This document shows positions 24,818-43,660 of a DNA stretch of 64,000 nt, piece by piece; the stretch's first letter is position 1, and each line of letters opens with the position of its first letter. Under the pieces are notes generated by a model, which worked only from the letters and a program-made list of their open reading frames with translations, did not search any database and was not told where the DNA came from. The position numbers and the translations under genes were made by a program. The stretch is from assembly GCF_040436345.1 (NCBI RefSeq), contig NC_133230.1, forward strand, positions 7,337,297-7,401,296. The letters run 5' to 3'. This DNA comes from Pagrus major. Its lineage: Eukaryota > Chordata > Actinopteri > Spariformes > Sparidae.

Positions 24818-25734
24818 TATGTCAGAAAAATAAATGATCTCTTATCCTATTTTGACAATCACTATTTCTTCAAAGCATATTAATTAGTTAATACTTGTCT
24901 TAATGACAGTCCTTTACTGACTAATTTCTGCTTATAACATCATTCTCGAACATCCTCCTATTAGTAACACATACCTTCTATCATTGTCAGCGTTTCACTA
25001 TTTTTACTTAAAAAAAAAGTATAGATGATAAGTTGCAGAAAAACACACAAATATTCCTTTATGTGTCGAAGCAGGAAACACAAAGCAGGTTTTGGAAAGC
25101 ACATTTTGGGAGTTTTGGGTGATGCTAAAGAAAATTATGAAAGCTTTTTTAAAAAAAACTACTCTCTCAGGGATCACTGAAGGCAACCCAAAGCCCTAAT
25201 CCAGTTACTCTTGTATAAACTGTATAGTGTAACAATACACCGAGAGCTGGCACGGTCCGGTCCACCATACCAGACGTGAGAAAGCGGTGATCCGAAGTCA
25301 TTAGCTATACAAGCCATGGGAAAGCAGCAACAAACTAACACATAGGCACGTAAACGTACACACACACACATGCTCACACACTTTCTCACACAAAAACAGT
25401 ATAACATGCCAGACTTCCAATTAGGGCAATAATGGCTGTGGGAAAAAGTGTATACTCACACACACATACAGTAACTGAGACTTTCTAAGCTAATAGCACC
25501 CAGTTGTTCAGTGCCAGAGACAGACCCTGTGGGAGGAGGGAGGGGTGGTACTGCAGCTTAGACTAATGCAACTAGAGGGGACACAGTTTCCCAACAAACA
25601 TACAGGGTAGGAACATTTAACAGGACTTTTTTTTTTCGTAGGGGAAGATGTTTCATGTTATGGGGTAATTCAAGGGGTGATCAGTCAAAAAACACTGCTA
25701 CTACAACACTCATTAACCTGCACTCCTTTTCTAG
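24818..25734. other. Intergenic sequence downstream of otomp
   Basis: AT-rich DNA with small CA patches near 25,360-25,390 and 25,455-25,465. No exon recognised. Confidence 0.5.
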
Positions 25735-25740
25735 TTTATT
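25735..25740 (-). other. Candidate polyadenylation signal for otomp
   Basis: TTTATT on the plus strand is AATAAA on the minus strand, about 360 nt past the otomp stop codon. Distance and orientation fit, but use is not shown. Confidence 0.4.
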
Positions 25741-26100
25741 GTTTTATATTTCTAGCCTATTCTTCTGTGTCCTTCCTCAAACTAAGCTCATTTTTCAGGG
25801 ACAGTTTCTGAAGTTTTTCTCTTAGCTGATTAGCCCCTCTTAGCGATGTCCTACCCCGCCAGCCAGCAACACACTAGAGGAAAGCGCTAGGTTGCAGCAG
25901 GACGAGGACATAATGATGGAGGACGGGCGGCAGGAATGCAGGGAGAAAAACGTAACACGAAGAGCAAAGCAGAGAGGATGAGAGATGGCGAGACGGAGTG
26001 GCGGAGGGACACAGATGGTGGGGAGGGAAGGCAGAACGGGAGGACGGAGACAGAGGGATGGGGTGGAAGTTGATGCGCTGGATGTCTTCCTCCTGTTCCA

Positions 26101-29100
26101 TCAGCAGAAGCCTGTTGGAAGAAAGTGCAATTATGAGAACAGCTGCAGTGGATACACACACACACACACTATGGAGAGCTAAATCCTCCAACCACTTAGC
26201 CACCCGCTCTTCAACACACTAATACACACAGGCACACACACTCTTACCCTCACACTCGAAGGCTTGCAGCACGGCGGTGTAAGTGGGGCCCAGCCAAGAG
26301 GTGTAGCTACCCAGAACCCTCTGCAGGTGGTGGGTGGCATCATTGAAGAGCAGATCGGACGCGCCGTAGCCTGCTGAGCTGAACAGGCGGAAGCCCTCGG
26401 TGGCGTTGCCAAACACATTCTGCAAGAGAGAGAAAGTGTGTGACAGGACTTAATGCATGAGGGCATGCATGGATGTGCGTTGGCGTGCTCTGCGTACGTG
26501 TGTGTTTCCTTGTGTGTGTAGCGGCGGGATGAGCACAGGATGTATCAGTCATCCTGGTGTCTCCCACACACACACACACACTCAGTAAAGAAGAAGGATG
26601 ACGGTTTAGCAGAAACCTGCGCCCTGAGACGTGCTGATCAATAACACAGACTCCACCGAGATATGAGACAGACATAAACACACACCTGGAGAATAACACA
26701 CACACACACAAACACACAGCTGATGCAATTACAGGAGTCCACACCCACCTGTAAACGTTCCAGGTACTTCCAGACGCGACACTTGTCCTCCGTGCGCACC
26801 ACCACAGCATTAGTGGGGACAGCTGCCAGGTGGCATCGCTCATACTCGTCCAGGCCGGCCTCACTTCCATCTGGGCACAGCAGCTTCAGGTCCTCCAGCT
26901 CCAGATCCAGGGCCCAGGACTCCTGGTTCTTACCTGGGCAGGAGAGGAGTCGAGGTGTGTCAGATTTTTATTTCAAGCCCAGTTAGAACTCCCACTGGAA
27001 GAAGCAGCACTTGCAAGTTTTTCAATAAAGCTAAAAAATAAGAGAAAAGCTCAGCAACTGACCCTTTTACGACGAAGGGAGTTGGGGCTCATCTTAAAGG
27101 GTGGTATTACAGCCTTATTTGGTTTGTTATGACCAGTACAGTTAATGGTAACTAATGGTGCGCTCCATTTGAACTGGAAAGTCATAATTTCCAAGTTCCC
27201 AGTTGGCAACTACTACTACTATTCATTAGCTGTCTTATTTGTGTTTCATTACATCAGTCTTACACACAGTACTGTCCAACTTCTATCCGTGGACATGTTG
27301 CAGTGTTGTTTATATGCCCTAAAAAAGGTGTAGTTAGTTTTGTACTATAGTATATCTCATTTAGGGCTTAATCTGGATGTTGATTTTATATTTTTGATAT
27401 AAACAAATATATGACATTTAAAATTCCGAGAGCTGTGGTCGGCCGCCTACTTTAAGAGTTTAAAAAGCAAACAAAACCCTGTTTATCCAAACAAATAATT
27501 AGAGGGAAAAGATAGGCCACCTTGAAGCTACTTTCTCCCTCCCTAGACAACAGCACAGGCCTTCTGTGTTTTCTTGACCTCCGTTAATTGGTGTGACTCC
27601 GGACATTTCTGTACCATATGAGAAAGCATGCTTCGTTAAACAGCTACAGTGTTTGTGGAGCTGGGTGTCAAACTGCTCCTTTCCGGCTGTACCAGCAGGG
27701 TCTGTGTAGCGTGACTGCGATAATGATCACCATTAATTTTGGATGTTGCCCAAAGCGGAGGAGCAGATGCAGCAAACAGAGAATTAGGGCATTTCTTAGC
27801 TGGACAAAAACGTCTGAACCACTATCTGTCCCTTTCTGTTTGTAAATCTGTTTCCCTTCCTCTCCCACTTTTGATCTTATTGTTTAATCTATCTCCCTCT
27901 TTGTCTACTTCTGATCACAAACACACATATCATGCATCATATCATTTCTGTGTTATCTGTTCATTGTATTCTGGATTTCACACACTGTAAAACACCCGTC
28001 TGAGAAAGCTTGTGAAACACTGACATCCTGTGTCTTGACAGGGACTAGCACTCCCTGCTGTCCCAGAGTAACCTCATCATAAATCACTTAAATTATTAAA
28101 TTATGTCATTATATAACCAGCGGAGCAATCCATAAAATACACAATGACACTGACCATCCGAATTCTCAAAGATGGTTGTGTGTTTGACAAAGGCCACGTC
28201 GCCGAGGTTCTCTGCGACACACCTGGAAGAAAAAAACATGAAACACATGAATCATCACACTCATTTGATCCACAAATAGATCAAAACATGAATGAAGTGG
28301 GAAAACCAGCACACGTGGGATTGCGTTATTGTAACAGCACGACTCTGGAGAGCATAATTAAACTCCATCTGCCGGCTATTGTTGCACTTCAAGAATTAAA
28401 AGCAACTCCTGTGGCCCTTTTATTCCCATCTCAAACGCACTCACTAATATGCCAAAGGCCATTTTACTGAGCACTAGGGCGTTATAACACATAGCAATAT
28501 CAATGTGAATGAAATTATCTCATTGTCTGTTATTAAAACATGCAGGCGAGACGAGTGAAACTGCCATCAAAATGAACTTGCAGTGCACAGGAGTCATCCA
28601 AAGTGTGTGTTCTCTCTGTGATAGTCATAGTTAAAGGATAAGTTCACCCAGAAATGAAAATTCTGTCATTATATTCTCACCCCCATACCGATATGTAGTT
28701 AGGTTAAGTTTTGTAGTCCACGAAACATTTCTTGACATTCAGAGCAGAACAGAGTTACAGCATTCTCCTAAACAACTGAAGTAGATGGGGACCTGTTTTA
28801 AAATGTAAAACAGCAACTGAAAGACAACATAAAATGTGTCCATAATCCAAAAAGCGTAATTCACGTCTCCGCATGCCCTGAGTTCCCAAATTGATGTGAA
28901 AAGACGTTATTTACACCTTTTTTTAGCCAAAATCTTCACTGTAGCTGCTAAGCTAAGGGCGTTAGCATGCACCCTGTCTGAAGTTGGTGCACAACGTCGA
29001 CCGTGTGTCGAGGGTGCAAGTAATGTAACAAGTTCCCTTCTACTTCAGTTGTTTAGGAGAATGCTGCAACGCTTCTTTACTGTGCAACTCCGGAAACTTC

Positions 29101-30225
29101 ACCTGAATCTCCATTGACGTGCAGTTGAGTGACTAAATTTTCCTTTATTGGGTGAACTTATCCTTTAATGCCTTTAACAGACTCTTAAAAAATACATTAC
29201 ATTACACACTTATCCACGGCTAGAGGCCTTATATACATTTGACTGGTTGCATTTTAATTAAATGTAACAATGCCTCCATGTAAAGTCCCTGTCAAATAAA
29301 TGGGTAAATACAAATAAATAAAATCACTGTATTATCTTTTTTTCAGAGCAGGCAGCTCTAATTACTTACTATTTCCCCTTTAAGGAGACAGTAGCCGAAA
29401 TAAATATAAAATAGTAGAAACACGGAGGCGGAGCTCGTAATAACTACTCCACCTCTGGGTCTCATTAGTGTATTGTTTCCCATGTTATCACCTCAGCGCC
29501 CCCGCCTCGCCGTAGTGCCTCTCTCTGTGGTTGTTGACGCAGATGTGTCGGTCGTTCTCGTCTCCTATACAGGCCTCACACAGGTTCTTGGGGTTGTTGC
29601 CTCTGGGGTCGTGCTGGGGATCCTTAACGCCCGGCACACAGCTGTAACCAAAGAAGTTGCCAACGGCTGGTGAAAAAAGACAAAGACAATGAGTTAGAAC
29701 AATTAATTTTTAATTTAAAAGCCAGCCCTCCAATTAGCCACTTCGACTCATCCCGCACTCCTCTAGAATTATACTTCAAGACAAGTGTAGTGTATATTTA
29801 ACCCTTCAACCCTTCTTATGGACCAAATTATTAATTGATTCATTTAAAAAAGAATTGGCAGATTAATTGGTAATGAAAATAATCATTAGTTGCCACATTT
29901 AGGCTCTATTTGTCAGTTAAAGATGCACTATTGTATCATTAACAGGAATTGTGTCACCCAGTGCAATACCTTGGTTATTTTATGTTTTTCATCATTTTTG
30001 GACTAAAATTGAACACTTTGGCAAAGAGGATTAAGAGATAACAGACTTGGGATCAGCTCATTGTTGCTTTTGTTCTTTTTACGGGATGTGATGACAATAA
30101 GAAAAGATAAAGAAAAGATGAATGTCTTTCCTTTAAAAGATATTCATCTCCTCCGTCTTGCTTCCCTCTACCACTCTTGAAGAAACTACAGCCTTTCAGT
30201 GTGTCTTTCCGTGCATCAATACACC

Positions 30226-30263
<38 letters not shown>

Positions 30264-31935
30264 AATCTCACATTTACTGAGACAGATGCACTGTTCTCCA
30301 ACTGACTCTTCTCCTCTTACCTCCAGTCCTCTCCATCCCTTCACTCTTCATTCCACATCACTGCTCCCCTCCTCTGAACCTCTCATATAGCTTCCACACA
30401 TCCACACACACACACACACAGACACACAGACACACACACAGACACACACAGCTCTCCCGTCTCACCTTTGGGGAAGTTGCACTGCTCCCCGATGCTAATC
30501 TGGGAAGTGTTGACCAGGTAGCCGATAGGAACTGTCCACCCCACCGTGGTGCGTATCCCGGGGTGACAGGAGCTGCGTTCGTGCATCTCCAGCAGGGACA
30601 GGTCTGAGGAGGACCGACGAGCCATCGCCACCACGTAGTAGCTAATACCATCTGTAGAGAAAGCAAGTGGGAATCATTTCTAAATAAAGGCAACATGAAA
30701 AAATAGAAAATTATTAATAAAGATACAAGAATAATTTGTCTACGCATCGTAAATGTGGCTCTAACAAGTTGAACAGACCTTTTTTAAGTATTAGCGCTGC
30801 GAGGCTCAAACCTGTGACTTACCCACTCCATTGTGAGACTCCCCTGCAGAAAGCTCCAGGCCGTGGCAGAGGCCAGCAGCATAGATGTCATCTGCAGTCA
30901 TGGAGGCAGCATCTGCTGTCCCATTCTAGGAAAAAGGGAAAAAAAAACACATTTCATATGTCAATGTCAAATGACTTCAGGATGCTTGTTTTTCCCAAAT
31001 CGTGTGAGATAGCAACAGATGCTGAATAAAAAACAAACGTGTTTTTGTGTTTCGAGCAGCTGAAAATATCTCAGATTGCATCAATCTGATAGACCTGCGA
31101 TCAGAATAATGATTGATACATTACAGATATTTATGTATAAAACTAAATGTGGCCAATTAAAGGTGCACTATGTAGTTTCGGGAAAGACATTTCAATCAGG
31201 AGAAAGGTCTTAACTGACTTATTTATATGTCTAAACAAACTAAATAAACAAAACATGCTTTTTTACTTTGTTTATATGTGGCAGACCCTGCCACCTTTCG
31301 AGCTTCAAACAGTGTTCTGTGACCTTATTTTCCTCTGAGAACAGCTTGTTTATTCAATTATGGGGAAAAAAATTATTACCTCATTAATATTAATATTAAT
31401 TTATTCACCAAAACTACATAGTGCCCCTTTAATGAAGATGTGGACATATTGAGATGGTGTAAAACTAAATTGTCTGGAAGAACTGCTGAAGATCTATGCA
31501 CCAAATGTCTCATTTTTGTGGAGTAATTGATGAATGTGAAAATCCCAACTGGACAATACACTTCCCCATCCCTGTTTCTGCAGGTACCTTGATTTTGTCC
31601 ATGCAGTCTCTGCTGTTCAGGCCACGGACACATTGCAAAGATCCTCTAATATTCAGAGCTGTGGCGTTCCCGGCCAAATCCAGACACTTCTGCTCCTCGG
31701 CGTCAGACACTACACACCAGCAGACTGAACAAAGGTGCAAGATAAGTGAAAATTAAAGCAAATTTTCTTCGCAAACTCCACCTTTAAAACATTTTAAATA
31801 ATACTTTAAACGTGCAACATCTTAAATTCTTTTGGATGTACCTGTCGTTTTTGGATTGGAGATGCAGCTGACAGACAGAAGAAGAGGCAGAAGGAGGAGG
31901 AAAGCTACCGGCAGTCTTCTCTCTGGATGCTCCAT
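26101..31935 (-). CDS. otomp: Otolith matrix protein, single-lobe transferrin family (9 coding exons, 376 aa)
   Basis: This secreted glycoprotein of the inner ear belongs to the transferrin/melanotransferrin family and forms part of the otolith matrix in fish. Coding exons on the minus strand: 31842-31935, 31588-31724, 30823-30925, 30466-30651, 29492-29666, 28155-28222, 26749-26933, 26248-26419, 26101-26111. All junctions are GT/AG and join in frame. Residues 1-24 are a signal peptide with a leucine run. One transferrin lobe follows: SYYVVAMARR (115-124), TVGWTVPIGYLV (147-158), and DVAFVKHTTIFEN (240-252) with the family His at 246. It ends FECEGFC. Length suits a single lobe, not the usual two. 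Four potential N-glycosylation sites of NxS/T type are visible. Residues at some iron and carbonate positions are altered: Thr87 for Asp, Glu227 for Tyr, Thr146 for Arg. It is divergent from acvr1l. A half-melanotransferrin paralogue is the alternative name. Confidence 0.9.
28631..29168. mobile_element. Family A element, perfect 20-bp inverted ends
   Basis: The left end TTAAAGGATAAGTTCACCCA and the right end TGGGTGAACTTATCCTTTAA are exact reverse complements. The element is 538 bp with no coding frame and lies in the otomp intron between exons 5 and 6. Inner arms also pair, as in the other family A copies. Both ends carry TTAA, which could be target sequence or part of the element. A non-autonomous DNA transposon is the best reading. 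Confidence 0.8.
30228..30262. repeat. (CA)n microsatellite in otomp intron
   Basis: CA array of about 35 bp in the intron between otomp exons 4 and 5. Confidence 0.9.
30402..30450. repeat. (CA)n/(CACAGA)n microsatellite beside otomp exon 4
   Basis: CA-rich array with GACACA interruptions, starting 15 bp past the exon 4 donor (exon ends at 30,466 on the minus strand). It is therefore transcribed as a TG/UG-rich run just downstream of the 5' splice site. Confidence 0.85.
31157..31432. mobile_element. Family C MITE in otomp intron 2
   Basis: Ends TTAAAGGTGCACTATGTAGTTT-like (left) and AAACTACATAGTGCCCCTTTAA-like (right) are inverted repeats with a single mismatch in about 22 bp. Length is 276 bp with no coding frame. 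Similar ends occur at 41,735-42,029. Confidence 0.75.
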
Positions 31936-34260
31936 GTCGGCTCTGGTAGGAAACCTGCTTGGAACAATCTCTCTAATACTAGAGAGATGAAGAGCAGGTG
32001 GATTTTAATGGGAAAAGAAAGTCACACCACTACCTCCTCCCTCTCGATTCACCTGGTCCTGACACAGAAAGAGGGGGAGAGAGAGAGGGTAAAAGGTGGG
32101 AGAATGAAGGTCTGGATGTAGGAAGAAGAAAACATTACATTATTCCTCTTTCCCCGCCTCTTAAGTCAAAGTGCTCGGTGGATAATCCTTCCTCCATCTC
32201 ATGATAGCAGTATAGCATTTCCACCTCCAATTATCCACTGAGACTTATCCCACTGCTGAGAGTATAGCGGTGGACACACGTAGGCTCAGAGCAGTTCAGG
32301 TCACCTGGCACAGAGTGTCGACCCTGGGTCTTTAATTAAAAAAGCTGCGGACAATGTGTCTCTGTACTGGAGCTGTGTTCCTGGAGAATAGATACTGGCT
32401 GGGTCTTGCTCCGACTCACTGGAGACTAACGCTCCAGGTAAGCAAGGACAAACAGCACTGACTATTGTTCGCAGCCACAGGAGCTCAGCAGAGGGAAAAC
32501 ATATCGGCTACCTGATACAATTCTCCCTTTTCTCTCTCTCTGCACACACACACACACTCACCCAACCAAGAAATAAATAAATCCAAACAGGCAGAGTTTG
32601 TTGAACAGATAGGTCAATGAATGCATCTAATCCACCTTTTAGTTGCAGTGTTACGTAATGTCAAATCTGCATAATTGCTCAGGAGGTGAAGGGTCATCTT
32701 GGCTTCCGTGCAGGAGCTCTGTTTTTGGAAGGCGATTGTTGGGTATCTGATCCTCAGCATGCATCGCTGAAGGGACAAGGAAGCACAGAGAGTCACTTTG
32801 ACTCTGATGAAGACACAGAAAGTTAGTCTTGCATAATTAAAGGCTGCATATCAATCAGTGTGCTACAGTCCCTTTTGTCCCTCTGAAGTTTGCTGTGAGA
32901 AGAAGCGCCTCATTCAGCTGCATACCCCTGATGCACAGAGATTCCCCGTTTCAAGTGCAGAGGGACACTTCAGCATCTCTTTTCCCTTGAAAGGTTTATC
33001 TTTCACTTCACAAAAGTGCTTTGATGATTGCACCTTGTGAGTCTCTGTGTGTCATATAGTGTTGTCATGATACTGGAATTCCTAACTTTGATACAGTACC
33101 TTGAAAAACATCGATACTGGATATCATGTTTGATACCACAGGGAAAAACTGACGCAACATTGAGATCATAACATAATTGATTTTTAGTAAAAGACACGTA
33201 TGACAAGGCATGTGACTCAAAGTCCCACCCGCCTTGTGTCATGTGATGAGTTGAGATTGTGTAGCTCTCTATTGAATTAAAAAAAACAACTTTAAAATGT
33301 AAAATGAATGAAAATGTAAAATAATTAAGGATTACAATTAGTGAGTAAGTAACAAGTAAAATGTATTCACTTTTTTCTTCCTTTGGCACTGCTGATGTTA
33401 TAGGTTATTCAGCCTATTCCTTTTTCGGTTATTGACTGTAGGAAACTTGCATGGAATATTTTTTGTTGTGATGTATGTGTGTGAATGCAGGAACTTGTAC
33501 TTTACAGTGTTTTTACATTGTGTCATTGCATCTGTACACTTCTTCCACAACTGGACGTACAGTATATATACTTAAATACAGATCAGAACAACATTTACCA
33601 AGAGATTTAAACATTAAAGTAAGATGCCAATACTTTAACCTGAAAAATAAAGTGAGCATAATACCATCGTTGTAAAAAGTCCTTGAGAAGTCGATCTAAT
33701 AAAAAAGTAAAGAAATCTTGTTAAAGTATTACTTTGATAAAAATAAAACTCACCCATACAAATTGTAATTGAGTAAAAGTCTAAAAGTTTCTGATATTAA
33801 ATGGACTTAAGTATCAGAAGTAATTTTTGGGCAATATAGTTAATTATCAAAGGTAAAAGTGAATTATACACATATTTACTTGCATGTATATACTTTATAC
33901 TACAGCTTGACTGATAAAACAACATATTGGATAAAAATACCTTTTTTAACGTGCTACTTTTGCTCTGATACAACATGCAGTCTGCAAAGTAACTAGTAAC
34001 TGGTGATCGGACAAATGTAGATGGTATAAAAAGCACAATAATTGCCTCCAAAATAAAGTGAACAAGTACCTCAAATTAAACTTTAGTACAGTACTTGAGT
34101 AAATGTCACTGGTAAATACAGTTGCTGAGTACTTGAGAGTAAAAGGCTTCAGGCAAAACTTACAGTTTCATTCCCACTTAATTGCCATATAGACATTTTT
34201 ATGCGATTTAAAGGGAATAAGTTATAATATCACTGATGTCATAGTTATTTTAGCCTACAA
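31936..34260. other. Spacer between divergent otomp and acvr1l
   Basis: The first few hundred bases would hold the otomp 5' UTR and promoter, but I could not fix a TATA box or start site. The rest is AT-rich with the second family B element. No other exon recognised. Confidence 0.5.
33680..34125 (+). mobile_element. Family B interspersed element, copy 2
   Basis: It shares ordered blocks with 21,436-21,872, among them AAAGTAACTAGTAACT, ATTGCCTCCAAAAT and GTACAGTACTTGAGTAAATGT. The left boundary is uncertain and may extend to about 33,550. No coding capacity. Confidence 0.55.
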
Positions 34261-34480
34261 CCTGTTGGAGGACTCCTCTGTCCCACAATGCACCTCGATG
34301 CTAATGTTTTGGTGACGTCACGCGTGGCAGCCAGTGGGTGGGCTGGGCTCGGCTGGGCTGTGGTCCTGCTTTCGGCTTCTTGCATCGCAAACAACGCAAA
34401 TACGACTATTGAAACGTGACATAGGAATACAGAGACATCACAGAAATGAGTTAGAGGCCGTGTTTCGTGTGTGCCAGGTA
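34261..34480 (+). promoter_or_regulatory. acvr1l: acvr1l promoter and probable first non-coding exon
   Basis: A consensus CRE palindrome TGACGTCA lies at 34,313-34,320 in a CpG-containing stretch, followed by GGCTGGGC repeats. A consensus donor, GTGCCAG|GTAGG, ends a likely untranslated exon at 34,477. The next acceptor, CCCTGACAG ending at 35,183, sits 11 bases before the start codon. Exon use is inferred from splice signals only. Confidence 0.5.
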
Positions 34481-35194
34481 GGTGGGTGTTTTATATCGCT
34501 CTGTTTTGTCAGCTAATCGCGCGGACTGCCAGGCTGCGCTTTGTGCTGTGTAGCTAGCTTTTAGCTTGCAGGGCTAGCAGCAGCATCGGGCAGCCGCCTG
34601 TCTGACTGGCGCCTCCGAGGCGCCTGTGGACGGCCAATAAAACCGCTTGGTAATGGCGTGTTAGTTACAGCAAACAAACAGGCCTGCAGTCTGCGAGGTT
34701 CACAGAAAAGAAGGTGTTGATAGCTTTGCTTGCTCATATACTTTACGTCATAAACAAAGGCTGTGACATTGAACTGCAAGGCGTTAGCAGAGTTTGTGTT
34801 GTTAGTGTTTGTCAATGCTGCATTAGCCTGCAGAGGAGCAGCACCAGCAGAGTATCTTCAAAGCTAATACTAGTGATACGATTTTAATCAAGAGCTGAGG
34901 AAGTAATCAAAACGTTAAGGCAAAAGCATTTCACTTATTTAAGCTAATAGCGTAATTGTATTTGCAATGGACTGCAGTTTAATAACAAGATATGTGTTGA
35001 AAATAACTTGACAAGGACAAACAGAGCGCTGTTTGCACTCAGCCATTATTATTGTTGCGTCCTTTCTGTCTGAAGTCTTTGCAGGGATCATCAGAATACA
35101 TAAAGGGGGTAAATGTAATTATCCTCTTTGCAAGCCTGTACTCATGTGGACTCTCTCTGGCTCCTCTTCCCTCCCCCTGACAGTGCACTGAAAC

Positions 35195-42361
<7,167 letters not shown>

Positions 42362-43660
42362 GAGGGAGAGGAGCCTCAGCGGCAGCTGCCTGATGTCAGG
42401 GATCGGCTTAGAGAAGTGCCCAGTGTTTCATTTAAGGAGAACGGGAGATAAAGCGGACAGACAGAGGAAAGAGTTGTTCATCCAGCCTCATCCTTCTCTT
42501 GCTCTCTCACTTTCACTGTGGTTGCCTTCCACCGACATCCCTCTCTCTGACTTGAAGCCCACGCAGACGTTTGGAACTGTCCTGTCTGATAAAGCCAGCC
42601 TTCGCTACAGGACACAAGCCTGTCGCCAATGTGTTCGCACTGACCTGAACTGCAGACTGTTACTGAGTGTGAAGAACAATGGATGGCATATTGTACTACT
42701 CCCATCCCAATGCTTTAATGCCCATTTTAAGACTGCACACACACACATGCACACCAAACGCTACATACGGAGTGTCTCTTACAAATCTGTTTCTGATCCA
42801 CGTCCAGTGTTTGTGGCATTCTGCTCAGAGACAATCACAAGGGTTTCACTCATTTAGCTTTATCAACATGCCAACTGTCGCTACAAACACACACACTAAC
42901 ACTCACACTACAGAACAGACAAGTATGTTAACTTACAAAAGGAAAAGAGCCAATAGAATCAAAATTGTTTTTAAACTTTTTAAAAAAATATGATATTTAT
43001 GTATGAAATCTCCACTGCTACGACACTACTGACGATATGTAAGACGGTGCGTGAAACTGACTGTATACAAATATAGGCATTTACTCTACGGGACCTTCTG
43101 TACCCTTACTGTCATTACTGAAGCTAGTGAACTGAGAAATAGAGGGAAAAAGTAGGAAAGTGTTCCCACTGAGTTTTATTGTTGTATGGTCAAAAACCAG
43201 GATAAATTACTACACATACACGTTTATCCAGGAGTAGACAAACAGGAAGTACCTGCCAATAGGCATCAGTCTGTATCTTACAATAAGAATATGAAATTAA
43301 CTGCCTCTGCTAATGAACTCACTGTGGCTGATGTAAAAATAATGTCTACTGTGCAGTCAGAGGGATCAATGAAGAGCTGACTTTTTTTTAAGATATTGGA
43401 GCTGATGTGGTTTTCCTTTAGCAAGGTGGGCCTCCCGTCTCCCATCAAGCCATTCTGTACAAGTTAACCTGAATAACAAGGAAAAAACACTCCATCTTCA
43501 TGTGGAAACTCTTTTATTCAGGATTCATTTCAAACAGATAAAGTTGCCTATTGCAGGTGTGCGGTAACAAATGAATTTATCCACAAATGCTGGGTTTGTT
43601 TTGGAAACAAATGTTGCTTTGTCTTTTTTATATGTAATAAAACATTTACTGCACTGTTGC
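42362..43660 (+). other. acvr1l: acvr1l 3' untranslated region
   Basis: No further coding exon follows the stop at 42,359-42,361. An AATAAA signal lies at 43,636-43,641, giving a 3' UTR of about 1.3 kb. Minor frames in this stretch have no domain. The end point is inferred from the signal. Confidence 0.5.

Noticed and set aside
25874-26203. 109-codon minus-strand frame overlapping the last otomp exon
   Set aside because: Read in the spliced frame, the exon stops after Gly-Phe-Cys at 26,101. The longer frame is 3' UTR in another phase.
43186-43380. 64-codon frame downstream of acvr1l
   Set aside because: It lies in the predicted 3' UTR before the AATAAA signal and shows no family resemblance.
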